64,000 bases of DNA, taken from contig SDUX01000007.1 of NCBI GenBank assembly GCA_008729055.1, positions 5,253,009-5,317,008 of the forward strand, given 5' to 3'. The notes below the pieces were generated by a model. That model was given only the letters and a program-made list of their open reading frames with translations, ran no database searches and was not told the origin of the DNA. The stretch is from Pyropia haitanensis. Taxonomy: Eukaryota; Rhodophyta; Bangiophyceae; Bangiales; Bangiaceae. Made by a program: the position numbers and the translations under genes. This document shows, in pieces, positions 44,826-55,155 of the stretch. Each line of letters begins with the position of its first letter. The stretch's first letter is position 1.

Positions 44826-47763
44826 TCAGAGCGACTCCAGAGCCTCAATGCGCATCAGGAGCGTTGAGATTTGGTCCTTGTACGCGAGGGTCACGTCCAC
44901 GAGATCCGCCTCCAACTCCCCCATCCGCTCCTCTCGTGCCGCCGCCGTGGCGGCCGACTCCTCGGCGGCCTTCCGGAGCGCGGCCAGCTCAGCATCGCGC
45001 GCGGGGGCGTCCGCAAGGGCGGCCTCCAGCTCGTCTACGCGAGCAGTGAGGGCAACAACCGTCTCCGCGAGGGAGGAAGTCGACGCGTCACGTGCAGCAA
45101 GCGCAGCGCGGAGTGCGGCCGACTCACCAGTGCGCTGGCGGAGGGCGGCAGTCAGGCGCTCTATGCTGTACACGCCGCCACCGCCGGCCCCACCACCAGC
45201 TCCGCTGCCACCACCGCAGCCGCCGCCGCCACCCCCGCCGCCGCCGCCACCATCGCCGTCACCTGAAGAGAGAACAGCCGACACCGAGTCGCCTCCGTCG
45301 TCAAAGGCGGTGCCCAGGAGACCACCGCCACCACCTCCTCCACCGCCGCCCCCCGTTGAAATGTCGTCGCCGCCGTCGAGCCCCGCGGCTCCCCCCGTGC
45401 CCGCGCCTGCGTCACCCGAGTCCAGGAAGCTGCCATCGGCAAACGCCAGCAGCGGCCGGGAGTTACGGGCAGACAAGGGCGTCCGCGGGGAGCGAGGAAA
45501 GCCGGGGATGGCGGCGGCGCCCAAGGCGCTGCCGGCCATGATATTGTCTGCACTGAGGCCGGCTGCCGAATAGGTGCTGTCGAGGTCGCCAAGCGTGCGT
45601 GGCGGCCGTCCCGCTGCCTCTGCCGCCCGCAAGCGGTCGGCCATGTCGGCCAGCCGCGAGTGGGCGGCGGTCAGCTGGGCGGCGGCCTCGGCGGCGGCTG
45701 CTTCAGCCGCCTCAGTGTCCTCGGCGCGGCGGAGCCGCTCCGCCGCCAGGTCGGTGCGCAGCCGCTCGGCGTCAGCGGCCGCTGCGGCGGCAGTCGCGGC
45801 CGCTGCCGCCGCGTCCGCCTCGCGGCCAGCAACGGCGGCGGCCGTGTCGCGCAACGCGGCGGCCGCCGCGGCCGTGGCCGCATCGGCTCGCGCCACTGCC
45901 GCGGTCAATGCCGTCTCTGCAACCCCCCGAGCCTCGACCGCGGCAGCAGCCGCCGCCTGCGCCGTTGCCGCTTCCCGCGTCGCGGCGGCCGTCCGCCCTT
46001 CAGCGTCGGCAATGCGCGCAGCGGCGGCATCGCGCTCGGCAGCGGCGGCCGCTTCCCGCTCAGCCGCCTCGGCGGCCAAGCCGTCGAGCCGCCGAAGCAG
46101 CGGGCGGGTCGCGGCGGGTACGGACGACGCCGCCTCCTCCGCGGCCGCCTCGGCCGCCCGGCAGCGGGCCATGGCGTCGGCCGCGGCGGCGGCGAGGGCG
46201 TCCTCCCGCCGCCCGGCCGCCTCCGTGACGCGGCTGAGATGGGCGCGCAGCTCGGTCATGGCCGCGGAGAGGGCCCGCTCCCGCCGTGACGCCTCGGCGG
46301 CCGTCGCGGCCGCCGCTTCGGCCGCCTCTGCGGCCGCCGCCTCACGCGCACCGCGGAGCTCCTCGGCGTGGCGGGCGGTGGCGGCTGCCAGCTCTGCCCG
46401 GGCCGCGTCGGCGGCGGCGTCCGCCGCAGCCGACGACCGCGACTGTGCCATCGCTTCGCGGAGGCGGCGGGTGGCAGCGTCGGCGGCCTCCCGCGCCGAC
46501 CGCTCCGCCGCCTCCACCGTCCGCAGGTGGGAGGTGAGGCTGGCCGCCTGCGCGGCGGCCAGGTCCCGTGCGCCCGTCAGCGCCTCGACCTGCGCGGCGT
46601 GCTCCCGCGCGGCGACCTTCAGCTTGCGGTTGAGCGTCTCCTGGTCCGTCAGGCGCGCCGACAGAGCAGCGCCTTCAGACAGGACCGCCGCGATCTGCGC
46701 GTCCTTGTCCCGCAACAGCGCCGCCTCGGCCGACCGCGAGTCCCGCACCCGCCGCAACGAGTCCCGCTCCTTGACCAGAATGGCCGCCTTGCGCTCGGCG
46801 GTGCTCAGCCGCCGCGCCGCGTCGGCGGCGGTCGACTCGGCGCGCTCCGCGCGCACCAGCGCGGCGTGCATCGCCTCGGTCGCCGCCGCGGTTGCAGCGG
46901 CAGAGGCGTCGGCGGTGGCGGCGGTGGGGACAGTGGCGGCGGCGGGGGCGGAGAGGCCAGCGGCGGCAGTGTGGGCGGCGGCGGCGGCGGCGACGGCGGC
47001 GGTGGCGGCGATGGGCGCGGCAGGCTCAGTCGGAGGGGGTTGAGGGGGGGGGAGCAGCACACCGGCGCTGGCGGTGCCCGCCGACGGAGAGAGGACCCCG
47101 TTGGATGTCGGGGAGGGGGCGGCTGCGGCGCCCGCGGGGGAACCCGTCGACAGACCCACCGTCATGGAGCGGAGGGGGGTGGATAGCCCCGCCAGACCGC
47201 TGGTGGTGTCCCCGCCCGTCGGAGAATCCACCAGCGGCCGCCCCTCAGGGGTGGCAGGCTGGCGAGGGGCGCCCGCGTCAGCCGGTGGTCTGGGTTGGGC
47301 CTGTGGGGAGACGCGACGAGGCAGGTCGGCCGGTGCGGGGGCACCGCTCATCGACGCCCAGCCGTCCATTCCAAGGGGAGTCGTGCAGTAAGGCGTCAGA
47401 GGAAGGGGAGTCACAGACAGTTAGCGCGGCTGCTCGCTCGAACCCATGCCCCACCGGGGTCACACACTACCACCACCACCACGCAAACCCCACCCCACAA
47501 CGGCGACTGCCCCCAAACAACCGCACCACGCCTTCCGCTCAAGCCCAGCACTGCCACACCGCCCGCTGGCATCCCTCGGTACCTTCAGGGACGCACCCTC
47601 CCCGTCCCCCCCTCACTAACGTGGCAGACCCCACCCCCTCCACATACCGTATCGTCCGCGACTTCCACAGGTGGCAAATGCGCGACCCCGCCGCTGCCAT
47701 CCCCCCCACCTCCGTCGTCCCCGCCGCGGGCGGCGGTCCCGCCAGAGAGGGCCCCTTCACGCG

Positions 47764-47797
<34 letters not shown>

Positions 47798-48019
47798 TGC
47801 CGCCGCCGCCGCCGCCGCCGCCGAGCCGGCCACCGCCGGCGGGGCCTCTGTTGTCGACGCGGGCGTCGCGACAGCCGCCGCTGCGGCCGTCGTCGCCACA
47901 GCCGCTACCGCGTCCACGTCCTCCCACTCGTCATCGTCGGCCCAGACGGTGGCGCCCCAGGCGGAGCCGCCGCCACCGCCGACGCCGCCACCGCCACCGG
48001 CGGTACGGGAGCTGGACAT
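44826..48019 (-). CDS. TMF/ARA160-like golgin coiled-coil protein
   Basis: The frame 47300-44826 is a long coiled coil of Ala/Glu/Arg heptads. It includes LLRDKDAQIAAVLSEGAALS followed by QETLNRKLKV, the TMF DNA-binding-type block of TMF1 golgins. A C-terminal helix block runs YSIERLTAALRQRTGESAAL to LVDVTLAYKDQISTLLMRIE, matching the TMF C-terminal (Rab6-binding) domain. A Gly-rich break separates the two. Upstream, an in-phase exon (48019-47648) starting MSSSRTAGGGG with acidic WADDDEWEDVD ends at a GTATGTG donor. The acceptor TCCCCACAG lies just before 47300, and the join keeps frame, giving 948 residues. Without splicing, an ATG at 47369 gives 847. TMF golgins tether vesicles at the Golgi with Rab6. 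Divergent from Tic22. Confidence 0.8.
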
Positions 48020-49641
48020 GGCGTTCAAAGAAGCGGAGGGCGGGGGACGAACAAAGAGGGGGGGGGGGCGCCTGCGCCGGGCCCCCCACGGCCAACTGCA
48101 ACGGGGAGTACGCAGCACAAGGGACCCAGAACGGGAGGAAGACGAATAGAAAGGGAAGGCGAGGAAGCGCCGCCAAGGCGGCAACGCGGCCGCAAAAGGG
48201 GGACAGGTTGACGCGACGGCGCGACGCACAAGGCAGGCAACAGCCGGTTGGCCGGCCGAGTCGACGGTGCTGCACCGGTGGCAGCAACAAGAAGGGGGGT
48301 TGGGTGGCGCTCGGGGGGGAGGGACGGATGTCGTGGGGCGGCCGTGGTGGCCACGGCGCCCCTCCGTCGCTTGCAGGGGGCGGCGGAGGAACGCCTGAGC
48401 CAGAGCGCTCGGCGATGGGACCGTGGCCGCTGACAGCAATGTTCCGCCCACGTGGCGACATCAGCAAGGTGCGCATCCGGTCAATTGTTCTGAAATTAAC
48501 GAGCTCGCGAGGGAGCAAAAGTAGGTACTGATTGGTATTGATGTGCACCGGTCAATTACCTACAACAAGACAGCCCCGAGCGCATCTCGTGAGGGGGCTA
48601 ATAGCGAAGCTCTTTCAGAAGAAGAATGAGACATCGGCGGTATTCTGTTCGATAGCGAGTTGAACTTTCAATTTTATCTTCACGAGTTTCCACGATCTCG
48701 AAAGTGCTAGCGGTTCAAATTCTCTCTCCCAGGCAGCTGAAAAGCATAGATCACGTACTATATTTGGAACAGCAGACTTGAGCGGCGGAGGGGGTCGGGG
48801 GGGGGGGGTGGGGAGGGGGAGGGGGGGGGGGGGGGGGGGCCGGGCCGGATCACATGGGATCAAACGCCCCCCAGAGGGATTTGATAACAGGGGGGGTGTT
48901 ATCCAGTTATCAAACCCCCCACAGCACCTCTTGGGGGGGGTTGGATAACATGTTATCCGACCCCCTCCCAGAGGTCGTGAGGGGGGTTTGATAACAGCGA
49001 CGGGCGCGTGGGGTTACGAAAGATGTGGTTTTTGGTGAATACGTTTTGATGATGGATGCTCTTTCGGATGCCTTTAAAATGTCCGGATTCGTATTTCGCA
49101 TCCGAGCGGTAAGTAAGGAGAGTTCGAGGATGGGGCTAGTCGCGTGGTAGCGCGTCGTCGGGATCTGGGTTAACGGTTCGGTCCCCCCAGAGCGGTACTC
49201 TTGACGCTCGAGGTTTCCGTTCCTCTTACAGTCCATCCCGCCCCCCGCTGCGTGCACCCCCGCCCTGCGCGGCTTCACGCTGGACCCCTCGCGTTGGCCG
49301 GTCCAGCGCGGCGTCGTCCTGGGCGCCGGGCCCCCCACGCGTCGCGCACGCGGAGGCGGATCGCGGCTGCCTTGCTGCCGCCCCCCCGCACCGCGCCGAC
49401 GCTGGCGCCCCCCGCACCACGTCGCCATCCTCCACTGGCCGTCGTTATCCTCCTCGCGGCGTCCGCCCTCTTCCCCTTCCTCCTCTGCGTCCCGCGGTCC
49501 CACACCGCCGCCCTTTCTTCCCGTTCCGGGTCGTCCGTGTTGCTTCCCCCCCCTCCCCCTTGTTAGTTTCCCTTCATTTCGTTCACGCCAGCGCCGACGG
49601 CACTCGTCGCCCCTTCCCCCCTCCCCCTCCCCCTGTGAGAG
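48020..49641. other. Divergent intergenic region (golgin / Tic22)
   Basis: It contains an AT-richer stretch (48460-48780) with no frame, G runs at about 48800-48839, the GATAAC inverted-repeat cluster and, from about 49200, a C/T-rich leader of the Tic22 gene. No gene is supported. Confidence 0.5.
48883..48990. repeat. Cluster of GATAAC/GTTATC inverted repeats
   Basis: GATAACA (48883-48889) and TGTTATC (48897-48903) form a hairpin around a G run. GGATAACATGTTATCC (48943-48958) is a perfect 16-bp palindrome. GTTATCAAACCCCCC (about 48907) mirrors GGGGGGTTTGATAAC (about 48974). The nest lies between divergent genes about 700 bp before the Tic22 ATG. Confidence 0.75.
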
Positions 49642-51036
49642 ATGGCGTCTGTTGCGTTTGGCGTGGCGGCCCCCCTGTGGGCGGCCCGCCCCGCCCGCGT
49701 CGGGGTGACAAGGAGCGTCGGCCGGGGGGGCGCCACCCCCACCCCGACCCGCCGCCCGCCGCCGTCGCTGCGGCCGCTGTCCATGGCGGCCGGCGACGGC
49801 GGCGGCGGCGACGCGGATCACCCGCCGCCGCCGCCGGCGCCCCCGTCTGGGGGGCGGGGCTGGGCGGGGCTAGCCGCCGCCTCGATCGCCGCCGCCGCCG
49901 CCGCGGCGGTAGTGGCCCTGCCGCCGGCGGGCGCGGCGCGGGCGGCGAGCCGCCGCGGTGGCGGCAGCGTCGACGCGGCAACGGCGGCGGCGGCAGTGGA
50001 CCCGGCGGTCGCGTCGGCGTGGGCGCGGCCCGCAGCCGCCGGCGCTGTCACGGCCGTGGCGGTGCCTGCCGACGCGGCCGCCGCCGGCGCGGCCGCCGCC
50101 GACGCGGCCGCGGCCACGCCCGTGCGGCGAGCGACGGTGGCGGCGCCCGGGACGCGCGGCGCCGCCCCCCCCGCGGGGACGCCCGCCGCGACCTCCCGGG
50201 CCTTCCTCGACCGCCTCTCCTCCGTCCCCGTCTTCCTCATCACCTCCTCGGCGGGGCAGCCGTTTCTTGCCACCGCCGACGCGTCGGACGCGCGCGTGGC
50301 GCTCATCTTTTTCTCCCCCGCCGACGCGGACGGGATGGCTGCGAGCATCCGCGCGTCGGGCGCCGATGCGGTCGTCTACGTGCTGGGGCTGGACAAGGCG
50401 TACGAGATGGTCAAGGCGCCGCCGGTGCCGTCGGGGCTGCCGCCGCCCGCGGAGGGGGGGGTGTCCCCGCAAATGGTGTTCCGGTTTTGTCCTGACGGGC
50501 GGCAGGTGCGGGCGGCCGAGGCCATCCGCAAGTCCGCCGCCGCCGCGGGCGGCGGCGACAGGGGCGGCGGCGGCGGCAAGCGGGGCGCCGCGGCGCGGGC
50601 GGCCAAGGTGGCGCCCGTCGAGGGCGTGCCCGTCTTTGTGGCCAAGGGCCTAACCCTCCGGCGGGGCGGCGCCGCGACGGGCGGCGCCGCGGGCGCGGGG
50701 GGGGGGGCGGCGCGTCCGCACCTGGCGGCACGGGCGGCCTGATGGTGCCGCTCTTCCTCACCCGTGAGGACGTGGACGACGCGTGGGCCAAGCTCCGCGA
50801 GCGCGAGGCGGGCCTCCCGGCGCAGGCGACCGTCGAGGTGGGCAGCCTCATGTACCTGCTGCAAGAGATGGAGGCCAACGGCGCCGCCGCGGGGGAGGTG
50901 GCGCTGGGCGTGTTCCCACCGCGGGAGAGCATCGACTATGTGGCCAAGCTGCAGGCCGCTGCCGCGGCAGGGGGGGGGGCGGAGGGGGGGGGGGGGGGGG
51001 GGAGCACCCAAGCGGGGGGGGCGTGGCGGCAGGTAA
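49642..51036 (+). CDS. TIC22: Plastid import factor Tic22, with frameshift at a G11 run
   Basis: The N-terminus (MASVAFGVAAPL, Arg/Ala/Pro-rich) resembles a red-algal plastid transit peptide with an early Phe. A hydrophobic stretch follows at about residues 73-95. The Tic22 fold begins with FLDRLSSVPVFLITSSAGQP, then DARVALIFFSPADADGM, VVYVLGLDKAYEMVK and VPVFVAKGLTLRRG. The frame then stops at 50740-50742. The family continues one frame over as MVPLFLTREDVDDAWAKL, VEVGSLMYLLQEME and FPPRESIDYVAKL (to about 50960). The switch falls at an 11-G run (50697-50707), so an assembly error is likely. The true end is uncertain: the second frame is open to 51449, and a TAA at 51034-51036 closes it if a second G run also shifts. 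Tic22 works in the intermembrane space, passing preproteins from TOC to TIC. Confidence 0.85.
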
Positions 51037-52491
51037 CGTGTGGCGTGGCGTCGGTGGCGGTACGGGGGAGGGGGGGGGAGGGGGAGTTGGGAGGCTGGTT
51101 GGGTCATGGTATGCCGGGAAGCGGTGGCGCGACGGCGGGAGGGGGGTGGGCGGCCTGCGCGGATGGCGGCGGTGGCGACGCGCGCGGGGCGCCGCGCGCT
51201 TGTTGGCTGGCGCGGCTGCTGCCTCGTGGCGCTCTGGCCGCCACCGCCCCCGAGGCTCTGCTCGTCGGTGCGCGCGGGGGCTGGCCCCCCCGTTTTTTTT
51301 TTTTCTCTCCTCCCGTGCTTGCCAAGTCTTGCCGACCGCGTTCCGCACGGTCGTGCGCGGGGGCGGCGCGGCGGTTTGGTCCACCCGCGCGTCCCGCTCC
51401 GCCGCCCCGACCGCCGCGCGACCCGTCCGCCCGTCGCGGCGGTGACTAGACGCAGCGTCCCCCCGGCGCGCCCCCACCGCTGGGTCCTCCCACCCTGTGG
51501 CGGGCCAGCCGGCGCCCCGCCGCGATGCCGCCGGCTGCGCGCCGTGGTACACCGCCCCCCTCGCTATCCCGCTGGCGCGGTGGAGCCGAGCCGCCCCCCC
51601 CCCCCCGTCAGCCCTCTGCTACTTGGCCCGCCGCGTTCCGCGCCCCGGCGGGTCGGCGGCGCGCGACGCGGCGGCGCTCGCCGCCGCGGCGGCCGCGCGC
51701 GCCGCGCGCGCGCGCGGGGCCGCTTGTCGCGGGGCGGCGGGGGGGAGCGCCGGCGGCCCCCGCGGTGCGCCGGCGTCGGGTGCCGATGAATCACCGACGG
51801 GGGAGTGGCGGCGGCGGCCGCGCCGGGCAGGCGCGGCCGGCCGCGACGCCCCCCCGCGCGGCGCAGCGGGTGGCTGGTCATGGGAGGGCGGGGGGGGGGA
51901 AGGGGGGCTGGGGCGGCAGGAGCGGCAGCAGGGACGCGGTGCGGGAGACGGGCAGCCGGGACGGGGTGGGGAGCCGTGCAGCAGGGGCGGGATGGGGAGG
52001 CGTGCAGAAAGGAGAGGGAGGCGGAGGGGGGAGGGGGAGGGAAGCGGGCTGGGGCGCTGCGCAATCGTGCGCCGGGGGTGCCCTCGCATGGCCCCCCTGC
52101 TGGTTGTGGTGGGATGGCGCCGCGGTCGTCCCGGCAAGGGCAGGCCGGCTGGTATGGCGGCGGGACAGTGGGGAGCGCGCGGCTTCCTCCTCACCGACTG
52201 CCGACGCCTCCGTCCAGAGAGTCGGCCAAGAATGACCCGCCCACTTCAGCGCCGGCACTTGGCTGACGACACCAGCGGCGTCGCCAACCGCGGCGCGCCC
52301 TGCCGACCGCGGTAAACAAGCCCAACGCAGCGCGCCCCCCCTCCGTCTTCCCCACTCCCTCCAAACTTCACCTTCAGCGGCTACCATCGCTGTGCCCTTG
52401 CCTCTGCTCTCCCTGCCAATCCTCACACCACCCTTCCACCCGTCCAACCCCCCTCTCCCCTCTGTTCCCCGTTTTCACCCTACCTTCCAAG
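51037..52491. other. Intergenic, G/C-rich
   Basis: It holds the 3' flank of Tic22 with a T12 run at about 51293-51304, then G-run-rich DNA (51890-52050) and a C/T-rich leader before the next ATG. Long open frames on both strands are composition effects. Confidence 0.5.
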
Positions 52492-52902
52492 ATGAAGGTG
52501 CTCCTCCATACCCTGGCCGCCACCGTCGCCGCCGCCGCCACCGCCGTCGCCGTCACCACCCCCGCCGCCGCGATCCCGTCCACCGTCGAGGGCGACGCCG
52601 CCTCCGCGGCGCTGCTCAAGACCCGCCTCCACGCCGTCTACTGCGCGGCGGGCGGGGACTCGTTTGGCTGCGGCCCTGACGGGCGCCCCGACGGGGAGAT
52701 GCCCAGCGACGACTACCTTGCCACCCGGGCGGTGCTGTGTGGCGCGCACCCGGCGCTGCAGGGGTGTGAGGTGCCGCCGCTCGCGGCCGACGTGGCCGCG
52801 TCGTCGGGCTACGAGCAGCCAGGGGGGGAAGGGGGGGAAGGGGGGGAGGGGACGTGCGAGGGGGGGGTGTGCCCGGCGGCGACGACGTCGGCGGCGGCGT
52901 GA
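52492..52902 (+). CDS. Small secreted Cys-containing protein
   Basis: A complete frame of 136 residues starts MKVLLHTLAATVAAAATAVA, a clear signal peptide (Lys then a long hydrophobic Ala/Val core) with a likely cut after PAAA (about residue 27). The mature part holds six Cys, in YCAAGGDSFGCGPDGR, VLCGAHPALQGCEV and TCEGGVCPA, spaced as if for disulfides. An acidic Gly-rich linker precedes the last pair. No family is recognised. The ATG context and the pyrimidine-rich leader support expression. It is convergent with the RabGAP gene. Confidence 0.65.
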   Translation: MKVLLHTLAATVAAAATAVAVTTPAAAIPSTVEGDAASAALLKTRLHAVYCAAGGDSFGCGPDGRPDGEMPSDDYLATRAVLCGAHPALQGCEVPPLAADVAASSGYEQPGGEGGEGGEGTCEGGVCPAATTSAAA

Positions 52903-53292
52903 GGGATGGTGCGGGGGAGGAGGTGCGAGGGGGAGGGGGGGGCAATCAACAGGGCTACCCGCAACAGCACAAACCCACAGTCGGCGGAACACCCCTACTG
53001 CCTGGGCACCAAAACGAAGGGACGCAAGCAGCCAACACGGGCAGCTGGTACACCCGTTTGGGGCTGCCAGAAAAGGGCAGGACGAGGCTCGTCTGCGGCG
53101 CCTTGCACGGCGAGCGGGAGCAGCCGCGCAGACACCCGTGACGTGCACACACGGGTACGAGCAGGGCCAGGGAACGCGAGGCACCGCAGCGGCGCGCCGC
53201 ACGTGCTCACCAAAGGCCTCCCGGGTCGTGTCGTTCTGCCAATTGGAGCACATACCGTCATCCCACCCATCCTGCGCGCGCCACGCACCCAA

Positions 53293-55155
53293 CTATCCCC
53301 CCAGGGCGCGCTGATGGAGCCCCCGAAAGGACTCTCGCCACACCCACGCGCGGCCGAGGACCCCCCCGAGGTCCCCCCCGCCCCCCCCGACCGGGGTGAG
53401 GAGCTCGCGGACGACCGCCCCGAAGTCCGCCGCGCCCAGCAGGGCGGCGCGGCGCTCCACCAGCAGCGCCGCAACAACGTATACGGCCAGGTGGGCCCAC
53501 CCCCCCTCCTCCGCCACCAGCCCGTCCCATAGGCGGAGGAGGGCGGGGAGGGAGCGGAACTCGCGGACGAGGAGGCACCCAAACCAGCGGACGGTGAACG
53601 AGAGGAAGGGCACGCCGTGGGTGGTGCCCAAGTGGGCGGCCAGTGGCGGGTCCACCCGCTCGAGCAGCGCCGCCAGGTAGTGGGAGCGCCGCTGGATGCC
53701 CGGCTGCGCAAACACAAAGTGGTCCGCCACTGGCGCGAGCGTCGCCGCCAGTGCGCCGTACGCATCGGCCTCGGCGCGCGCCAGGCCCGCCGCCGACACC
53801 ACGCCATCGAGGGTGGTCAGGCCGACGACGCGCGCCACGTCGCCGCCGGCGCCCGCCGCGTCAGCAAGGAAGAGCGCCAGGTAGGGGGTGAGCACGTCGT
53901 TCATGCCTTGGACGTAGCCACACGCCGGGTGGCGCGCGGCGTAGACGCCTAGGATGCGCGCCATCGCCGCCGCAACGTCGGGGATGTGGTAGAGGGGGAG
54001 CGACGGGGCCGTACGGGGGATATCGGCCGCAATCTGCCGTGCTGCCCGGGCGGCCTCGTCCTCCTCGGCCGGGCCGGACGCTTCCCTCTCCCGCCCCGCC
54101 CCGTCCACACCGCTGCTGCTGCTGCCGCCGCCGCCGCCGTCGCCGCCGCCGCCGCCACCCCCGCCACCCCCACCACCACCCCCGCTGCCGCACAACAACA
54201 CCGGCGGGGTCGGCAGCAGCTCAACCGCCGCCGCGTACTCAGCGCGCCGCCGCGCAGTGGCGGCCGGCCGCCGCGCCGCCTCGGCCGGGACGAGCCCCAA
54301 GAGGAGCCGGTACGCGGACGCCCGGCAGCGGGGCGGGCAGCCCGTAAACACCGCCCGCCGCAGCGCGGGCAAGGACACAGTCGGGGCGGCCAAGAGGCCC
54401 TCCACGGGGCACCCGTGCGACGGAGCGGGAAGGGGGCAAACCGCCGCAGCCGCGACCGCGTCGGCACCGGTCGCGTGGGCAGCAGTACAGATGGGGGGGG
54501 CGGCCGTCGGGGGGGGAGCGGCTGGCGCGCCGCCCCTGGCACCCGCACCTGCCCCGGAGGCGGCGACAGCCGCCGCTGCTGCTGCTGCGGCTGCCGCCAG
54601 CGGCGGCAGGCTGCCCGATGACGAGACGGGGGAGGTGATGGGGGAGGACGCGGTGCTGAGCGTCGGCCACGATGGTAGCGACCGGCGGTGGGTGGCGCTG
54701 ACGAGCGCCGCGGCGGCGGCAGAGCCCGCCGCCGCCGCAGCCGCCGCGGCGGCAGAGGCCGCCGCTGCCAGCTGTGATGGGCCGCCGCCGACGACGACGC
54801 CGCCGCCGCCGCTGCTGCCGCCACCGCCGCTGCCGCCGCTACCGCCACTGCTCCCACCAGCCGCACTGACCCCCCCCCCCGCCGACAACGGCAAGACCGG
54901 CACCGAGTGACGGCGCCACGGCGCAGCCGCCGGCGGGGGAGATGCCGGCGGGGCGCGCGGCCGCGGGTCGCGCCCTTCCCCCCCCCCCTCCCGCCTCCAG
55001 TCGTGCCGCCCGTCGCCGACGAGCAGCAGGTCGGCCAGGTCGGCCGACCGACCCGACAGCGGTGAGTCGCCGTCCAGGGAGCCCGCCGCTGGTCCGCCGC
55101 CGGTCGCGGGTGCATTGACGACCCGCCACACAACGGGCCGGGCGGTGGCGGGCAT
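53293..55155 (-). CDS. TBC1D22-like Rab GTPase-activating protein
   Basis: A single minus-strand frame of 620 residues starts at the ATG at 55155 (MPATARPVVWRVVNAPATGG). Residues 1-260 are Gly/Ala/Ser-rich. The TBC domain starts at LPALRRAVFTGCPPRCRAS. It holds the Arg finger in AADIPRTAP and the Gln finger in GYVQGMNDVLTPY, preceded by GVYAARHPAC. The later blocks FVFAQPGIQRR, VRWFGCLLVREF and LPALLRLWDGLVAEE, with a helix LAVYVVAALLVERRAALL, follow the order seen in TBC1D22A/B. A Gly-rich insert splits the first TBC blocks. Animal TBC1D22 acts at the Golgi; substrate Rab here is unknown. Both catalytic fingers are present, so activity is plausible. The protein ends soon after the last conserved helix. 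Confidence 0.9.
   Translation of the reverse strand: MPATARPVVWRVVNAPATGGGPAAGSLDGDSPLSGRSADLADLLLVGDGRHDWRREGGGEGRDPRPRAPPASPPPAAAPWRRHSVPVLPLSAGGGVSAAGGSSGGSGGSGGGGSSGGGGVVVGGGPSQLAAAASAAAAAAAAAGSAAAAALVSATHRRSLPSWPTLSTASSPITSPVSSSGSLPPLAAAAAAAAAAVAASGAGAGARGGAPAAPPPTAAPPICTAAHATGADAVAAAAVCPLPAPSHGCPVEGLLAAPTVSLPALRRAVFTGCPPRCRASAYRLLLGLVPAEAARRPAATARRRAEYAAAVELLPTPPVLLCGSGGGGGGGGGGGGGGDGGGGGSSSSGVDGAGREREASGPAEEDEAARAARQIAADIPRTAPSLPLYHIPDVAAAMARILGVYAARHPACGYVQGMNDVLTPYLALFLADAAGAGGDVARVVGLTTLDGVVSAAGLARAEADAYGALAATLAPVADHFVFAQPGIQRRSHYLAALLERVDPPLAAHLGTTHGVPFLSFTVRWFGCLLVREFRSLPALLRLWDGLVAEEGGWAHLAVYVVAALLVERRAALLGAADFGAVVRELLTPVGGGGGDLGGVLGRAWVWRESFRGLHQRALGG

Noticed and set aside
45574..47043. 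489-codon plus frame of Ala/Ser/Arg
   Set aside because: It is the antisense of the golgin coiled-coil repeat and mirrors its codon pattern.
47430..47450. tRNA T-loop-like GGTTCGAGCG on the minus strand
   Set aside because: No matching acceptor stem, D-arm or anticodon arm could be folded around it.
49818..50348. 176-codon minus frame
   Set aside because: It is the antisense of Tic22, whose homology is clear.
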